Assembly (NCBI GenBank): GCA_964468375.1
Contig: CAYXUW010000055.1
Location: 1-15,981 of the forward strand
Origin: CAYXUW01 sp964468375
Lineage (GTDB): Bacteria; Planctomycetota; Phycisphaerae; Sedimentisphaerales; Anaerobacaceae
Direction: 5' to 3'
DNA: 15,981 bases
Both the position numbers and the translations under genes were made by a program. Under the pieces are notes generated by a model. It had not been told where the DNA came from, did no database searches, and worked only from the letters and a program-made list of their open reading frames with translations. Each line of letters begins with the position of its first letter. Position 1 is the stretch's first letter. Shown in pieces: positions 1-8,587 of the stretch.

Positions 1-1072
1 TAAACAGGCGATTGTTCCAATAGACGTTAGCTATTGCGGCACAGGTTTCGGCATAGGCGGTCAGGTTAGGCAGCTCGTAATCGTCGCCCAGCGATTCCTG
101 CTCGTGTCTGGCGCCGATACCGCCGGTGATATACATCTTGCGCTCATTGAGATTGCTCCAGATACTGTTGACTGCCTTTAGATAAGCTTTGTCATTGTAA
201 ATAGCCGCGATATCGGTCATACCCGCATACATATACAACGCGCGGACGGCGTGGCCGACGATTTCGGTCTGCTGTGTAACGGGAATATGGTCCTGGCTGT
301 ATTCGCCGAAAAGCCCGTGGGTTTCGGGGTCGCCGCGGAGGTCGAGGAAATATTTGGCGAGTTTCAGATATTTCTCATTATGGGTAATACGGTAAAGCTT
401 GATTAGGCCGGTTTCGACAATTTGATGACCCGGCGGTATTGTGACTTTACCCGGGCCGAAGGTATCGACGAGCAGGTCAGCGTTTTTGAGGGCGATGTCC
501 AGCAGGTTGCGCTTACCGGTAGCCATGTAATGTGCATACGCCGCTTCAAAAAGGTGTCCGACGTTATACAGTTCGTGACTAGCCCCTAAGCGCGTCCAGC
601 GACCGCCAGTTTTGTCCACCCACCAGCAAGGCGGATTGTTGGGGTCGATGGTAAGCCAGGTTGTGAGGTAACCATCAGGCTCCTGGCCGGTGGCGATGAT
701 GTCTATGACCGAATCGAGGTAAGCATCGAGGTTTTTATCGGGGACGCTTATCAGTGAATACGAAGCGCCTTCTATGATTTTGTATAAATCGGAATCGTCG
801 AAGGGCATCTGGCCGCGGACTTTGCCCTGCTTTTTACCTCCTGCGATAAGGAAGTTTTCCATCCGGCCTTCTTCGCGGCATTTCTCGAAGGCGAAGGAAA
901 TGGTCACGTTTTGCACGGTCTTGATTTTAGGCAGCCAGAAATCATCGGTTATCTTGACCTTATCGATATCGACCATCGAGATAGGATAATCTTTATATGT
1001 TTGCTGGTTTGCGCAGCTACATACGGGTGTTAGAAGTAAAAATATGAGCGTAGATACAACGAATGATTTCAT
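1..1072 (-). CDS. GH127-like beta-L-arabinofuranosidase lipoprotein, partial (C-terminus outside window)
   Basis: The reading frame is open from the ATG at 1072 to the window edge (357 codons), so the C-terminal part is missing. The N-terminus is a signal peptide with a hydrophobic run at residues 5-17, followed by VCSC with Cys20 as a plausible lipobox cysteine. The mature part carries the family pattern of GH127 beta-L-arabinofuranosidases: an early IDKVKITDDFW segment, then GGIGARHEQESLGDDYELPN and AYAETC. By pattern, Glu326 matches the catalytic acid/base Glu322 of HypBA1, and Glu342 and Cys344 match its zinc ligands Glu338 and Cys340. The remaining zinc cysteines would lie beyond the window. 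A strong ribosome site (ggaggt, 1080-1085) sits 7 bases before the ATG and supports this start. The likely role is release of L-arabinose from plant or algal polysaccharides at the cell surface. GH127 sister families (GH146, DUF1680) are alternatives for the exact specificity. Confidence 0.85.
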   Translation of the reverse strand, partial: MKSFVVSTLIFLLLTPVCSCANQQTYKDYPISMVDIDKVKITDDFWLPKIKTVQNVTISFAFEKCREEGRMENFLIAGGKKQGKVRGQMPFDDSDLYKIIEGASYSLISVPDKNLDAYLDSVIDIIATGQEPDGYLTTWLTIDPNNPPCWWVDKTGGRWTRLGASHELYNVGHLFEAAYAHYMATGKRNLLDIALKNADLLVDTFGPGKVTIPPGHQIVETGLIKLYRITHNEKYLKLAKYFLDLRGDPETHGLFGEYSQDHIPVTQQTEIVGHAVRALYMYAGMTDIAAIYNDKAYLKAVNSIWSNLNERKMYITGGIGARHEQESLGDDYELPNLTAYAETCAAIANVYWNNRLF

Positions 1073-1101
1073 AATACTTACCTCCATAAAAATATTATTA
1101 T

Positions 1102-1130
1102 ATTACATCCGCATTTTTTGTAAATGTCAA
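1102..1130 (-). promoter_or_regulatory. predicted sigma70-type promoter of the GH127 gene
   Basis: Read on the minus strand, a perfect -35 box TTGACA (1125-1130) is followed after exactly 17 bases by TGTAAT (1102-1107, 5 of 6 to consensus). Transcription would begin near 1095, giving a leader of about 20 bases that contains the ribosome site. This is the best promoter match in the window. Confidence 0.65.
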
Positions 1131-1148
1131 GTCGAAAGATACCGCAAG

Positions 1149-1164
1149 GACCTAAAAATAGGTC
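1149..1164. repeat. short inverted repeat in the GH127/comEC divergent spacer
   Basis: GACCTA (1149-1154) and TAGGTC (1159-1164) are perfect reverse complements around AAAA; the flanks can extend the pairing with one bulge. It lies upstream of the GH127 promoter and about 40 bases before the comEC start. It could be an operator or a weak leader hairpin for comEC. There is no minus-strand gene upstream for it to terminate. Confidence 0.35.
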
Positions 1165-1202
1165 TTGAGTATTGCGTTTTATTTCTGTAATTTGTCCAGC
1201 TA

Positions 1203-3707
1203 ATGGACGATATACAGCGGAAATTAGAGAGGATAGACAGACAGCTTTCCGGCGGATTTGCAAACTCTTACAAGCGGCTCATAGCGACCTGTCCCCTTCT
1301 GTTCGCGGCAGTCGGGCTGATAGCAGGCATATCTATACAGGAGAACCTCGGTTTACCCGCTTTAATCTGGCTGACTGTGCTGGTGATATGTGCAGCTTTC
1401 GCGGCATTCATTTTTATCATACGCAAGTTTGCCTCGCGCAAACTTTTACTTTTAAGTGTTTGTGCTGTTATCGGCTTTACCTGTCTCGGCGCAGTGCGGC
1501 TGAACAGCTTCAGCAGCCTCGAACCGAACGACATCAGCAATTTCATCGGTGAGCAGCGTAAGCTGGCAACAATCCGCGGGGTGATTGTAACCCAGCCGTA
1601 TGTAAATAGAAACAGCAACTGGGAATTCGTCAAATTCAAGCATAGTGACCCGGCCACCAGCTTTTATCTGAAACTCGGCGAAGTGGAAACCATCGACGGC
1701 TGGGCGAAAGCGAGCGGAACCGTGCGGGTGCAGGTGGCAGAAACAATGCGGGACTTAAAGCAAGGCGATTATATACAGACATACTGCTGGCTGGACGAGT
1801 TCAGAAAAGCGACTAATCCGGGCCAGTTCGATTTAGCCGAGCATCTGGCGAGGAGAAATATTTTTGTCGCTGCATCGGTTAAATCGCGAGACGGCATTGA
1901 ACTGCTGGCAAGTAAAGGCAAAGGGACGCTCACCAGAATAAAAGGAAGATTTCGGGAAACAGCGACGCGGGCGCTATTGGGCGATTCGTCGATAGAAGAA
2001 AGAAACCAGGGCCTGCTCGAGGCGCTGCTGCTCGGCTACAGAGGGAATATAGACAGCAGCACTTACAGAGCCTTTAATAAAACGGGTTTGCTGCACTTTA
2101 TCAGTCTTTCCGGCCTGCATCTGGGAATCTTAGCGGGAATCATCTGGTGGTTATGCAAAACAGCCGGGCTGCTCAAGCGCGCCAGAGCCGTTATCTGCAT
2201 AATAGCAATAGCGGTTTTCCTAATGGTTGTCCCGCCGAGAGCGCCTACGCTGCGGGCGGTTATCATAGTCTTTGTTTTCTGCATATCGTTTTTCTTCCGC
2301 CGACCTCCCAACTCCATTAATACATTATCGCTGGCGGCAATAATCTTGTTGCTGATAAAGCCAACGGGATTGTTCGAGGCCGGCTGGCAACTGTCATTTG
2401 TAACGGTGCTTGCGCTTTTGCTCTTCTGTCAGCGAATCTATTTCTTTCTCTACGAAAAAATCACCGCTGTTTTATCACTTGAAAAGCTCTCGAAGCCGGC
2501 GGTATATCTATTAGAGCTGTTTTCCACCGGCCTTACCGCCTGGCTGGGCGGCGCCGGGATTTTGTTATATCATTTCTATACAATTAACCCGCTTACAGGC
2601 ATCTGGACAATAATTGCTTTTCCGCTGGTGGCAGGGATTTTGACCGCAGGTTTTCTGAAAATCATTTTGTCTTTTCTGCTGCCGAGCGCTGCATTTATTT
2701 TGGGAGTAATAGCGAATTTCCTGTCCGATTTTCTGATATGGGCCGTTAAGCTTTTCGCACAAATAGAGATATCCCAAATACTTATAGGCCACGTCCCGGC
2801 TGTTTTTATTATTTTTTACTACTGTTTTGTCCTTTTCGTATTCTTTATTCACTTCCGGCGACCGCTAATAAAAAAAGCAATCTGCGCAGCGGTGATTTTA
2901 CTCCTGCTCGCTTTCCTAGGCTTGACTAAATGGCAGAGGACATATAGAGGTAATTTGATAATGACCTGTCTGGATATCGGACACGGACAGACGATACTTG
3001 TTCAACTGCCCGGCAGAGCCAATATTTTATTCGACGCCGGCTCGATGTATAAATATAATATCGGCGCGCGTATTGTAATGCCGTTTCTGGATTACAGCGG
3101 AATAAATAAAATTGATGCGATCGTCATAAGCCATAATGACGTAGACCATATCAACGGAATACCCGAAATAGCCGAACACTGCGAAGTCGACGGCGTTTAT
3201 GCCAGCGATGCCTTTCTGAGCCAAACAGACAGCGGCACTGCAAAATTTCTTCGGGAATCACTGAATGAAAGGGGTTTTGAAATAAGAAACCTGGAAGACT
3301 TCAATCCAGATAGTACTGCTGATATAGAAATACTCTGGCCAAATGAACAAATCTGCCGAAATGAGCAGTTAAGTGACAACGACAAATCGATAGTTTGTCT
3401 GATTGAATTTGCCGGCAGAAAGATAATTTTATGCTCCGACATCGAAAAGTTTGCACAGGCAGAGCTGCTTCGGCTAAATCCCAATTTAAAAGCCGACTGT
3501 CTTATCGTTCCTCATCACGGCTCATCCAGAACATTGACGACCGACTTTCTCGAAAAGCTCGATGCGGATGTTTTGATATGCTGCTGCAGCCGAAGCGATT
3601 ACGAAAATAAGCGGGTAATAACACCGAAAGACAACGCCGAATACTTATATACAGGCGAACACGGCGCAATCGTTGTTCGCATAGGCAGAAACGGCGAGAT
3701 AAGATAA
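1203..3707 (+). CDS. comEC: ComEC/Rec2 family DNA-uptake channel protein
   Basis: A full-length (834 aa) inner-membrane competence protein that moves single-stranded DNA into the cell during transformation. Hydrophobic segments begin near residue 30. Residues about 60-200 form the soluble N-terminal domain (DUF4131 type). The competence channel domain follows, with the family segment HFISLSGLHLG around residue 300 and many membrane helices to about residue 575. The C-terminal metallo-beta-lactamase-like domain starts at CLDIGHGQTILVQLPG and holds SHNDVDH (643-649, the HxDxDH metal motif), CSDIE, and PHHGSS (770-775). All three ComEC modules are therefore present in the usual order. The ATG at 1203 has no clear Shine-Dalgarno; it is kept because the first 45 residues read as a normal amphipathic and then membrane start. 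The next gene is convergent after 31 bases. No other competence gene is adjacent, although a prepilin peptidase lies 0.7 kb downstream on the other strand. Confidence 0.93.
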   Translation: MDDIQRKLERIDRQLSGGFANSYKRLIATCPLLFAAVGLIAGISIQENLGLPALIWLTVLVICAAFAAFIFIIRKFASRKLLLLSVCAVIGFTCLGAVRLNSFSSLEPNDISNFIGEQRKLATIRGVIVTQPYVNRNSNWEFVKFKHSDPATSFYLKLGEVETIDGWAKASGTVRVQVAETMRDLKQGDYIQTYCWLDEFRKATNPGQFDLAEHLARRNIFVAASVKSRDGIELLASKGKGTLTRIKGRFRETATRALLGDSSIEERNQGLLEALLLGYRGNIDSSTYRAFNKTGLLHFISLSGLHLGILAGIIWWLCKTAGLLKRARAVICIIAIAVFLMVVPPRAPTLRAVIIVFVFCISFFFRRPPNSINTLSLAAIILLLIKPTGLFEAGWQLSFVTVLALLLFCQRIYFFLYEKITAVLSLEKLSKPAVYLLELFSTGLTAWLGGAGILLYHFYTINPLTGIWTIIAFPLVAGILTAGFLKIILSFLLPSAAFILGVIANFLSDFLIWAVKLFAQIEISQILIGHVPAVFIIFYYCFVLFVFFIHFRRPLIKKAICAAVILLLLAFLGLTKWQRTYRGNLIMTCLDIGHGQTILVQLPGRANILFDAGSMYKYNIGARIVMPFLDYSGINKIDAIVISHNDVDHINGIPEIAEHCEVDGVYASDAFLSQTDSGTAKFLRESLNERGFEIRNLEDFNPDSTADIEILWPNEQICRNEQLSDNDKSIVCLIEFAGRKIILCSDIEKFAQAELLRLNPNLKADCLIVPHHGSSRTLTTDFLEKLDADVLICCCSRSDYENKRVITPKDNAEYLYTGEHGAIVVRIGRNGEIR

Positions 3708-3738
3708 AGTATTCAAGCTAACATGAGAAACAAGAGCA

Positions 3739-4398
3739 TCATCGCATACGGATAACGATTTCCACCCTTCGGTTTTGCGCCTTGCCGCTGGCAGTGGCGT
3801 TCGAGGCAACAGGCCTGCTTTCCCCGCAACCCACTGCTCTAATTTGCTCGTTAGGAATCCCCTGTTTGATAAGGTATCTAACCACCGAAAGAGCACGCTG
3901 AGCCGAGAGCTCCCAGTTGTCTTTCCATTTTGATTTTTTGATGGGCTCTGCGTCAGTATGACCGACCACTTCTATCTGTCTGTCGGAATACTTCTGCCGC
4001 AATACCGAGCGGATATGGTCAAGCTCGGCGATGCTGCTTTTTTTCAGGTTGGCCTTACCCGAATCGAAAAGTATCGTATTCGGCAACGTTACCGTGATTG
4101 TCCCGGCCTGCGCATCAACAGCTACGTCATAGCCCTCCCCGAAACCCGTGGCTTGAGCGGGGCTTTGATAGCGCTCGGTAATTTGCCTTTGCAGCTCCTC
4201 TATTGTTTGCTGGTCATGTGAAACCTGTTCGGCGAGCTGGCCTCTCTCCGCCGTTTGGCGTTCATACAGCCCCTTCAGGTTCTGGTGCTCCACATTCAGG
4301 GCCTGATATTTTTTCTTCCAGTTAGTGCAGCCGGGTAGAAACATAGTTGATACAAAACAAATTAACAAAATGACGGTTGTTCTGTTGATGGTTCGCAT
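3739..4398 (-). CDS. OmpA/MotB-domain lipoprotein (Pal-like)
   Basis: A 219 aa outer-membrane lipoprotein that should anchor the envelope to peptidoglycan. The signal peptide ends in the lipobox LPGC (Cys24). Residues 28-78 are charged and Gln/Glu-rich with coiled-coil character. Residues about 100-217 are an OmpA C-terminal domain: ILFDSGKANLK, VVGHTDAEP, NWELSAQRALSVV, AVGCGESRPVASN and NRRVEIVI. Asp149 (in GHTD) and Arg168 (in LSAQRA) are the expected peptidoglycan contacts. The start is fixed by a ggag ribosome site just upstream (4407-4410). It is the last gene of a minus-strand series, 50 bases after the prepilin peptidase gene. No TolB or TolA gene is nearby, so calling it Pal proper would go too far. 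Confidence 0.9.
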   Translation of the reverse strand: MRTINRTTVILLICFVSTMFLPGCTNWKKKYQALNVEHQNLKGLYERQTAERGQLAEQVSHDQQTIEELQRQITERYQSPAQATGFGEGYDVAVDAQAGTITVTLPNTILFDSGKANLKKSSIAELDHIRSVLRQKYSDRQIEVVGHTDAEPIKKSKWKDNWELSAQRALSVVRYLIKQGIPNEQIRAVGCGESRPVASNATASGKAQNRRVEIVIRMR

Positions 4399-4448
4399 TT
4401 CTATCTCTCCTTTACATCAAAACTTAAATTTCCCGTAATTTACAATTT

Positions 4449-5594
4449 TTAATAATAGAATATTGCATTTAAGTAATCAAGGATTCTGTCGTGCAGAATC
4501 ATAACAGCCAGTATACCCAAAGACAAGAAGGGACCGTAGGGAATTTGCCTGCTTTTTTTGAAAAAAGCTCTCACTCCTGCCCATCCCAAGCCGAAAAAGG
4601 GCGCGATAAAAAATGCTACGACGATAAAGACCGGACCTACTACTGTTCCCGCAGCGCCCATTAGGTGCACATCGCCAAGCCCCATCGCCTCTTTCCTGAA
4701 ACCCAAAGTGCCCAAGATACGAGCAGCCCAGATAATCCCGCAGCCCGCAAAGTAACCCCACAGGCCGCCCAGAAGACCCGCAATTACGGGTTTCTGTGAA
4801 AAATCCAGCCACCACGTGCGTATTGACGGGATTCTTTGGCTTAAGAGATAAGCGGCCGTCGAGCAGATGATAATCGGCAGTAAAAAGGCGATTTCCTTAG
4901 AAATCTCCGAGTAGTGATTAAACTCCGGCTCCTCCTGTTCTTCAGGCAACCCATCCGGCTCTTCAGAATCATAGCTTCTTTTAATCAGCCCCGTCTCCAG
5001 CAAAACTAAGGATATCACCAGTCCCGCCGCGGCGCCCACGGCTAAAGACGCCGTCTTGGCTGAAGCGCTCGGCAAAAGGGCATACTCTCGAATTGCCGTG
5101 GGCTCGATTATGTAAACGCCGAGTGCTGAGCAAATCACCCCCACCGCCGCGATAAACCAGCAGATGGCAAGCGGAATGATTAGTAACTCAAGGTCGATTG
5201 CCGAAACAGCAATAAGAAAAGACAGCAGAATAATAGAAGTAAGGTAGATAAACCAGCCGCCCTCAAAAAATGCCCCTATACCGGAACGCAAGTCAGTGTG
5301 GAAGTATATAAAAAACATACCGGCGAAAACCGAACCCGTTAACAACTCGATGACAAAATATCGCGGCGAGATTGGGGCTTTGCAGTATCTGCACTTGCCC
5401 AGCAAAAAAATCCATGACACCAGTGGTATGTTATCATACCAGTGAATACGCCTGCCGCAGGCAGGACAGGCCGAAGGTGGTCTTACCAGAGATTTATCGC
5501 GAGGCAGACGATAAATGACTACGTTTAGAAAGCTGCCGACACAGCAGCCGAATACGAAAATGAAAGCAAATAAAATCCAATCTAATGCTGACAC
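4449..5594 (-). CDS. prepilin peptidase (A24 family, PilD-like), enlarged
   Basis: An integral membrane aspartyl protease and N-methyltransferase that cleaves leader peptides of type IV pilins and type II secretion pseudopilins. With the GTG start at 5594 it has 381 residues; PilD proteins usually have about 250-290. The N-terminal domain has FGCCVGSFLNVVIYRLP and two CxxC zinc pairs (Cys43/46 and Cys68/71). The catalytic aspartates are Asp134 (SAIDLELLIIP) and Asp308 (GLGDVHLMGAAG, the GxGD motif). They are about 174 residues apart, widened by an acidic Glu/Pro stretch (209-224) and extra hydrophobic segments. The start is chosen because AAAGGAGG (5599-5606) lies just before this GTG; an in-frame TTG at 5618 has no such site. 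The gene follows argG by 36 bases. No pilin genes are in the window. Confidence 0.9.
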   Translation of the reverse strand: MSALDWILFAFIFVFGCCVGSFLNVVIYRLPRDKSLVRPPSACPACGRRIHWYDNIPLVSWIFLLGKCRYCKAPISPRYFVIELLTGSVFAGMFFIYFHTDLRSGIGAFFEGGWFIYLTSIILLSFLIAVSAIDLELLIIPLAICWFIAAVGVICSALGVYIIEPTAIREYALLPSASAKTASLAVGAAAGLVISLVLLETGLIKRSYDSEEPDGLPEEQEEPEFNHYSEISKEIAFLLPIIICSTAAYLLSQRIPSIRTWWLDFSQKPVIAGLLGGLWGYFAGCGIIWAARILGTLGFRKEAMGLGDVHLMGAAGTVVGPVFIVVAFFIAPFFGLGWAGVRAFFKKSRQIPYGPFLSLGILAVMILHDRILDYLNAIFYY

Positions 5595-5598
5595 AACG

Positions 5599-5606
5599 CC
5601 TCCTTT
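5599..5606 (-). promoter_or_regulatory. ribosome binding site that sets the prepilin peptidase start
   Basis: AAAGGAGG on the minus strand ends 4 bases before GTG at 5594. It lies inside any longer reading frame starting at TTG 5618, so the shorter protein beginning (M)SALDWILF is preferred. Confidence 0.6.
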
Positions 5607-5630
5607 GCGTTGTAACAATAAGGAACCAAA

Positions 5631-6848
5631 TTACTTCTTTTTATTTCTTTTAACTGCCCCTGCTGCTTTTATAGGCAAGCCAAACAAACGAATAAACCCC
5701 GTAGCATCGGTCGGCCGATATTCGTCGCCCATTTTAAAGCTCGCCAGGTCTTTTTCATACAAGCTGTTCGGGCTTTTAACGCCAGCAGGTGTGCATTGTC
5801 CCTTGAATAGTTTAACTTTGACCTCGCCGGTAACATTTTGCTGGGTGGTTTCAACAAACGCATCGAGCGCCTCCCGCAGCGGCGAAAACCATTGCCCGTA
5901 ATAAACCAGTTCTGCGTATTTCAAGGCGAGCTGCTGTTTATAACGCATAGTTTCTCTGTCAAGGGTAAGACTTTCGAGGACTTTATGCGCCGCAACGAGA
6001 ATAGCCCCGCCGGGTGTTTCATATACCCCACGCGACTTCATACCGACGAGGCGGTTTTCGACTATGTCAAGCTGTCCCACTCCGTGCTTACCGCCTAAAT
6101 CGTTCAATGTCCCGATTAATCTGGTCCCGCTTGTCAATTTACCGTCGAGCTTTATCGGCACACCTTCGTGAAAACCTATCGTTATATAATCCGGTTTATC
6201 CGGCGCCTTCGACACCGGCCGTGTTATTACGAACAAATCGTCCTTCAGCTCATTGGCCGGGTCTTCAAGGTCGGCGCCTTCGTGGCTAATGTGCCAGAGA
6301 TTGCGGTCGCACGAGTAGATTTTCTTCTTGCTCTGGTCTATGGGAATTTTGTGTTTCTTTGCATAGTCGACCGCCGCTTCCCGACTGGTGAGCTTAAAAT
6401 TCGGGTCCTTCCACGGAGCCAAGATTTTCAGCTTCGGGTCGAGAGCCATATACGTCAGCTCGAAACGCACCTGGTCGTTGCCCTTGCCTGTTGCGCCGTG
6501 GGCGACGGCTGTAGCACCCTCGGCGTGGGCGACTTCGACCTGGTGCTTTGCGATTAACGGCCGGGCGATACTTGTGCCTAACAGATACCCCCCCTCATAT
6601 ACCGCACCCGATTTCAGCATCGGCCAGAGATATTCCTCCACGAATTCTTTCCGCAGGTCCTTTACTACGCATTTGGCCGCCCCGCTGGCCTTAGCTTTCT
6701 GCTTGATATTGGCCAGTTCGCTGCCCTGGCCGAGCTCGGCCGCGAAAGCTATAACCTCATAGCCGTATGTCTCCTTAAGCCACGGCAGAATAACGCTGGT
6801 ATCCAGCCCGCCGCTGTAGGCCAATACTACTTTTTCTTTCTTTGCCAT
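5631..6848 (-). CDS. argG: argininosuccinate synthase
   Basis: Cytoplasmic enzyme joining citrulline and aspartate with ATP to give argininosuccinate, the penultimate step of arginine synthesis. The length of 405 aa matches the usual 400 or so. The ATP pyrophosphatase P-loop is AYSGGLDTS (10-18). The family blocks YEGGYLLGTSIARPLIAK (84-101) and GATGKGNDQVRFE (118-130) are intact, as are the later NLWHISHEG and DIVENRLVGMKSRGVYETPGG. The C-terminus ends in a short basic tail (KRNKKK). A gaggt ribosome site precedes the ATG. It sits 43 bases after aroDE and 36 before the prepilin peptidase gene, so the three are probably co-transcribed. No argH or other arginine gene lies beside it. Confidence 0.97.
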   Translation of the reverse strand: MAKKEKVVLAYSGGLDTSVILPWLKETYGYEVIAFAAELGQGSELANIKQKAKASGAAKCVVKDLRKEFVEEYLWPMLKSGAVYEGGYLLGTSIARPLIAKHQVEVAHAEGATAVAHGATGKGNDQVRFELTYMALDPKLKILAPWKDPNFKLTSREAAVDYAKKHKIPIDQSKKKIYSCDRNLWHISHEGADLEDPANELKDDLFVITRPVSKAPDKPDYITIGFHEGVPIKLDGKLTSGTRLIGTLNDLGGKHGVGQLDIVENRLVGMKSRGVYETPGGAILVAAHKVLESLTLDRETMRYKQQLALKYAELVYYGQWFSPLREALDAFVETTQQNVTGEVKVKLFKGQCTPAGVKSPNSLYEKDLASFKMGDEYRPTDATGFIRLFGLPIKAAGAVKRNKKK

Positions 6849-6891
6849 TTTTTACCTCGAAAACTCGCGTTTCTGCCAAAGATTATATCGG

Positions 6892-8457
6892 CTATTTGGT
6901 GCGTAGACGATTAGAAATGGTTCTTCGCATAAGTTTCGTGTCGGTATTCTTGCCGGTGAACAGTTTGAATTGGGCAGCGGCTTGATTGATGAACATCGTC
7001 AGGCCGTCTATCGTTCTCGCCTTTTTCTCCTTGGCATGTTTTAAAAGAAGGGTCTGCGGCGGATTGTAGACTGTATCAAAAACCGCCATATCCTTTTTGA
7101 TATACTTCTTCGATAACGGTGTTGTCTTGGCGTCCGGATGCATCCCTATACTCGTGCAGTTTATAACTAATTTCGCGTCAAGATTCGCCAAATCCTCCAA
7201 AGGCGCAAATTCACAACCAAACTCTGCTGCAAGTCCTTTACCTCTTTCCACGGTGCGGTTGTAAATAGTGATTTTGGCGCCGGCGTCATTCAGACCCGCT
7301 GCTATAGCCCGTGCCACACCGCCCGCACCGATAACGGCAACATTAAGGCCGGCCAGCTTGGCTCTGGTAGTTTTCAGCTTCGAAGTAATTGCATCCAGCG
7401 CAGCGGCATAATCGGTATTATATGCGTATAAACTATCGTTGGGTCCGATTACAATAGTATTGACTGCGCCGATTTTCTCTGCCAACGGCTCGATGCGCCC
7501 CTGATTTTCTCTGACGAAATCAAGTGCGTTTCGTTTGTGCGGTATCGTCACGCTGAAACCGCGAAAGCCCAGCCATTTCCGTAAAACGATACCGTTCATA
7601 AACAAATCGAATTCCACCCTGCCGCCTCTTACCAGCAACGGCAAATACAAATTATTAAGTTTCTTCTCTGCAAAGCAGCGATTGTGAATCGCAGGACTCA
7701 TCGAGTGCCCGACCGGTTCTGCTATCACGCCGAAGAGTTTCGCATCGGCCTTTATCGAATCGAAACGATACAATTTCTTCAACTGCCCGATTGTCAATTG
7801 TCCCGGTGCCGTTGCGGTCTTCTCATCTATACTGGCCCAAGTCACAAAGCTGCCGAGTTTCTTTGCGATGATTCTGCTGACAAGCCCATCCTCGCCCATA
7901 CAGAAAACGATTCGCTCGCCGCCGGTCTTGTGCAGCAAATCGAACGCCTCGAAACAGTCGTTGATATGGTTGGCTTTGTAAACCAGCTTCGGAATCGCCG
8001 CCGGGTTTAAAGTCTGAATATGACGATGAAGCTTTACGATATTGGAGAATTTCGCCTCGAAGTTATGGGCCGACAAAATCAGCCGGGCCTTCGGTGCCTG
8101 TGATAATGCTCTGCGTATTCTCTCCTGATTTTCCGAAAAGAGAAATTTTTCATATTCGAAATCGATAATTTCGGCGCCGGCCTTCAAAGCCGCGGTAAGC
8201 ACATCAATCCGCAACTGGTCCGGATAGCTGATTGCGCCGCCCTGCCGGACATCGCGGCAGGTTACGATTATCGGCACTTTTCTATCACGGCTCCCTTTTG
8301 CCGCTAAAACCAAGCCCTTAACCAAATCAACATTGAGATTTTTGAGATAATCTACCCGCAGTTCGAGCATCTCAGCCCCGGCGGCTTTGGCAGCTCTAAT
8401 CTGCTGTTTCGCCTGGTCTACGCTCTTAGCTGCTATAGGAACGGTTAAATATGTCAT
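6892..8457 (-). CDS. aroDE: bifunctional 3-dehydroquinate dehydratase (type I) / shikimate dehydrogenase
   Basis: A 521 aa fusion of two successive shikimate-pathway enzymes, turning 3-dehydroquinate into 3-dehydroshikimate and then shikimate with NADPH. Residues 1 to about 228 are a type I dehydratase: LELRVDYL (31-38), TCRDVRQGG (66-74), the catalytic His131 in LSAHNF, and the Schiff-base Lys161 in KLVYKANH. Residues about 240-521 are AroE: GVIAEPVGHSMSPAIHN (243-259), VTIPHK with Lys308, YNTDY with Asp349, the nucleotide fold GAGGVARA (377-384), the NADP clamp NRT (400-402), and NCTSIGM. All catalytic residues expected for both halves are visible. This fused order is known in Chlamydiae and plants. 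It is transcribed away from the aroB operon, with 130 bases between the two starts. The ribosome site is weak (gag 5 bases before the ATG). Confidence 0.96.
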   Translation of the reverse strand: MTYLTVPIAAKSVDQAKQQIRAAKAAGAEMLELRVDYLKNLNVDLVKGLVLAAKGSRDRKVPIIVTCRDVRQGGAISYPDQLRIDVLTAALKAGAEIIDFEYEKFLFSENQERIRRALSQAPKARLILSAHNFEAKFSNIVKLHRHIQTLNPAAIPKLVYKANHINDCFEAFDLLHKTGGERIVFCMGEDGLVSRIIAKKLGSFVTWASIDEKTATAPGQLTIGQLKKLYRFDSIKADAKLFGVIAEPVGHSMSPAIHNRCFAEKKLNNLYLPLLVRGGRVEFDLFMNGIVLRKWLGFRGFSVTIPHKRNALDFVRENQGRIEPLAEKIGAVNTIVIGPNDSLYAYNTDYAAALDAITSKLKTTRAKLAGLNVAVIGAGGVARAIAAGLNDAGAKITIYNRTVERGKGLAAEFGCEFAPLEDLANLDAKLVINCTSIGMHPDAKTTPLSKKYIKKDMAVFDTVYNPPQTLLLKHAKEKKARTIDGLTMFINQAAAQFKLFTGKNTDTKLMRRTISNRLRTK

Positions 8458-8468
8458 AGTAACTCAAG

Positions 8469-8497
8469 GATATAGCAGTAATTAGCACAAAAAGCAA
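8469..8497 (-). promoter_or_regulatory. possible promoter for aroDE
   Basis: On the minus strand TTGCTT (8492-8497) is followed after 17 bases by TATATC (8469-8474). Both boxes are partial matches, and the start point would leave almost no leader before the aroDE ATG at 8457, so this is tentative. Confidence 0.25.
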
Positions 8498-8523
8498 GTG
8501 CAAAAAGACGCGGATAACCTCTG

Positions 8524-8552
8524 TTGCATTTTCAGGGGTAATTTGCTATCTT
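8524..8552 (+). promoter_or_regulatory. possible promoter for the aroB operon
   Basis: TTGCAT (8524-8529), a 17-base spacer, then TATCTT (8547-8552). The -35 box is poor and the -10 box matches 4 of 6. The position, about 36 bases before the aroB ATG, is sensible for the only plus-strand promoter of this divergent spacer. Confidence 0.35.
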
Positions 8553-8587
8553 CTATTGTTTAACTAATTTCTATTATCCTAGGTAAA

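Noticed and set aside
5641..6762. Several plus-strand open frames of 86-129 codons antisense to argG
   Set aside because: These are mirror frames of a strongly conserved gene, with no ribosome sites or motifs of their own.
8481..8510. Imperfect direct repeat (agcacaaaaag / agtgcaaaaag) in the aroDE/aroB spacer
   Set aside because: Only two short A-rich copies with mismatches; not enough to claim an operator.
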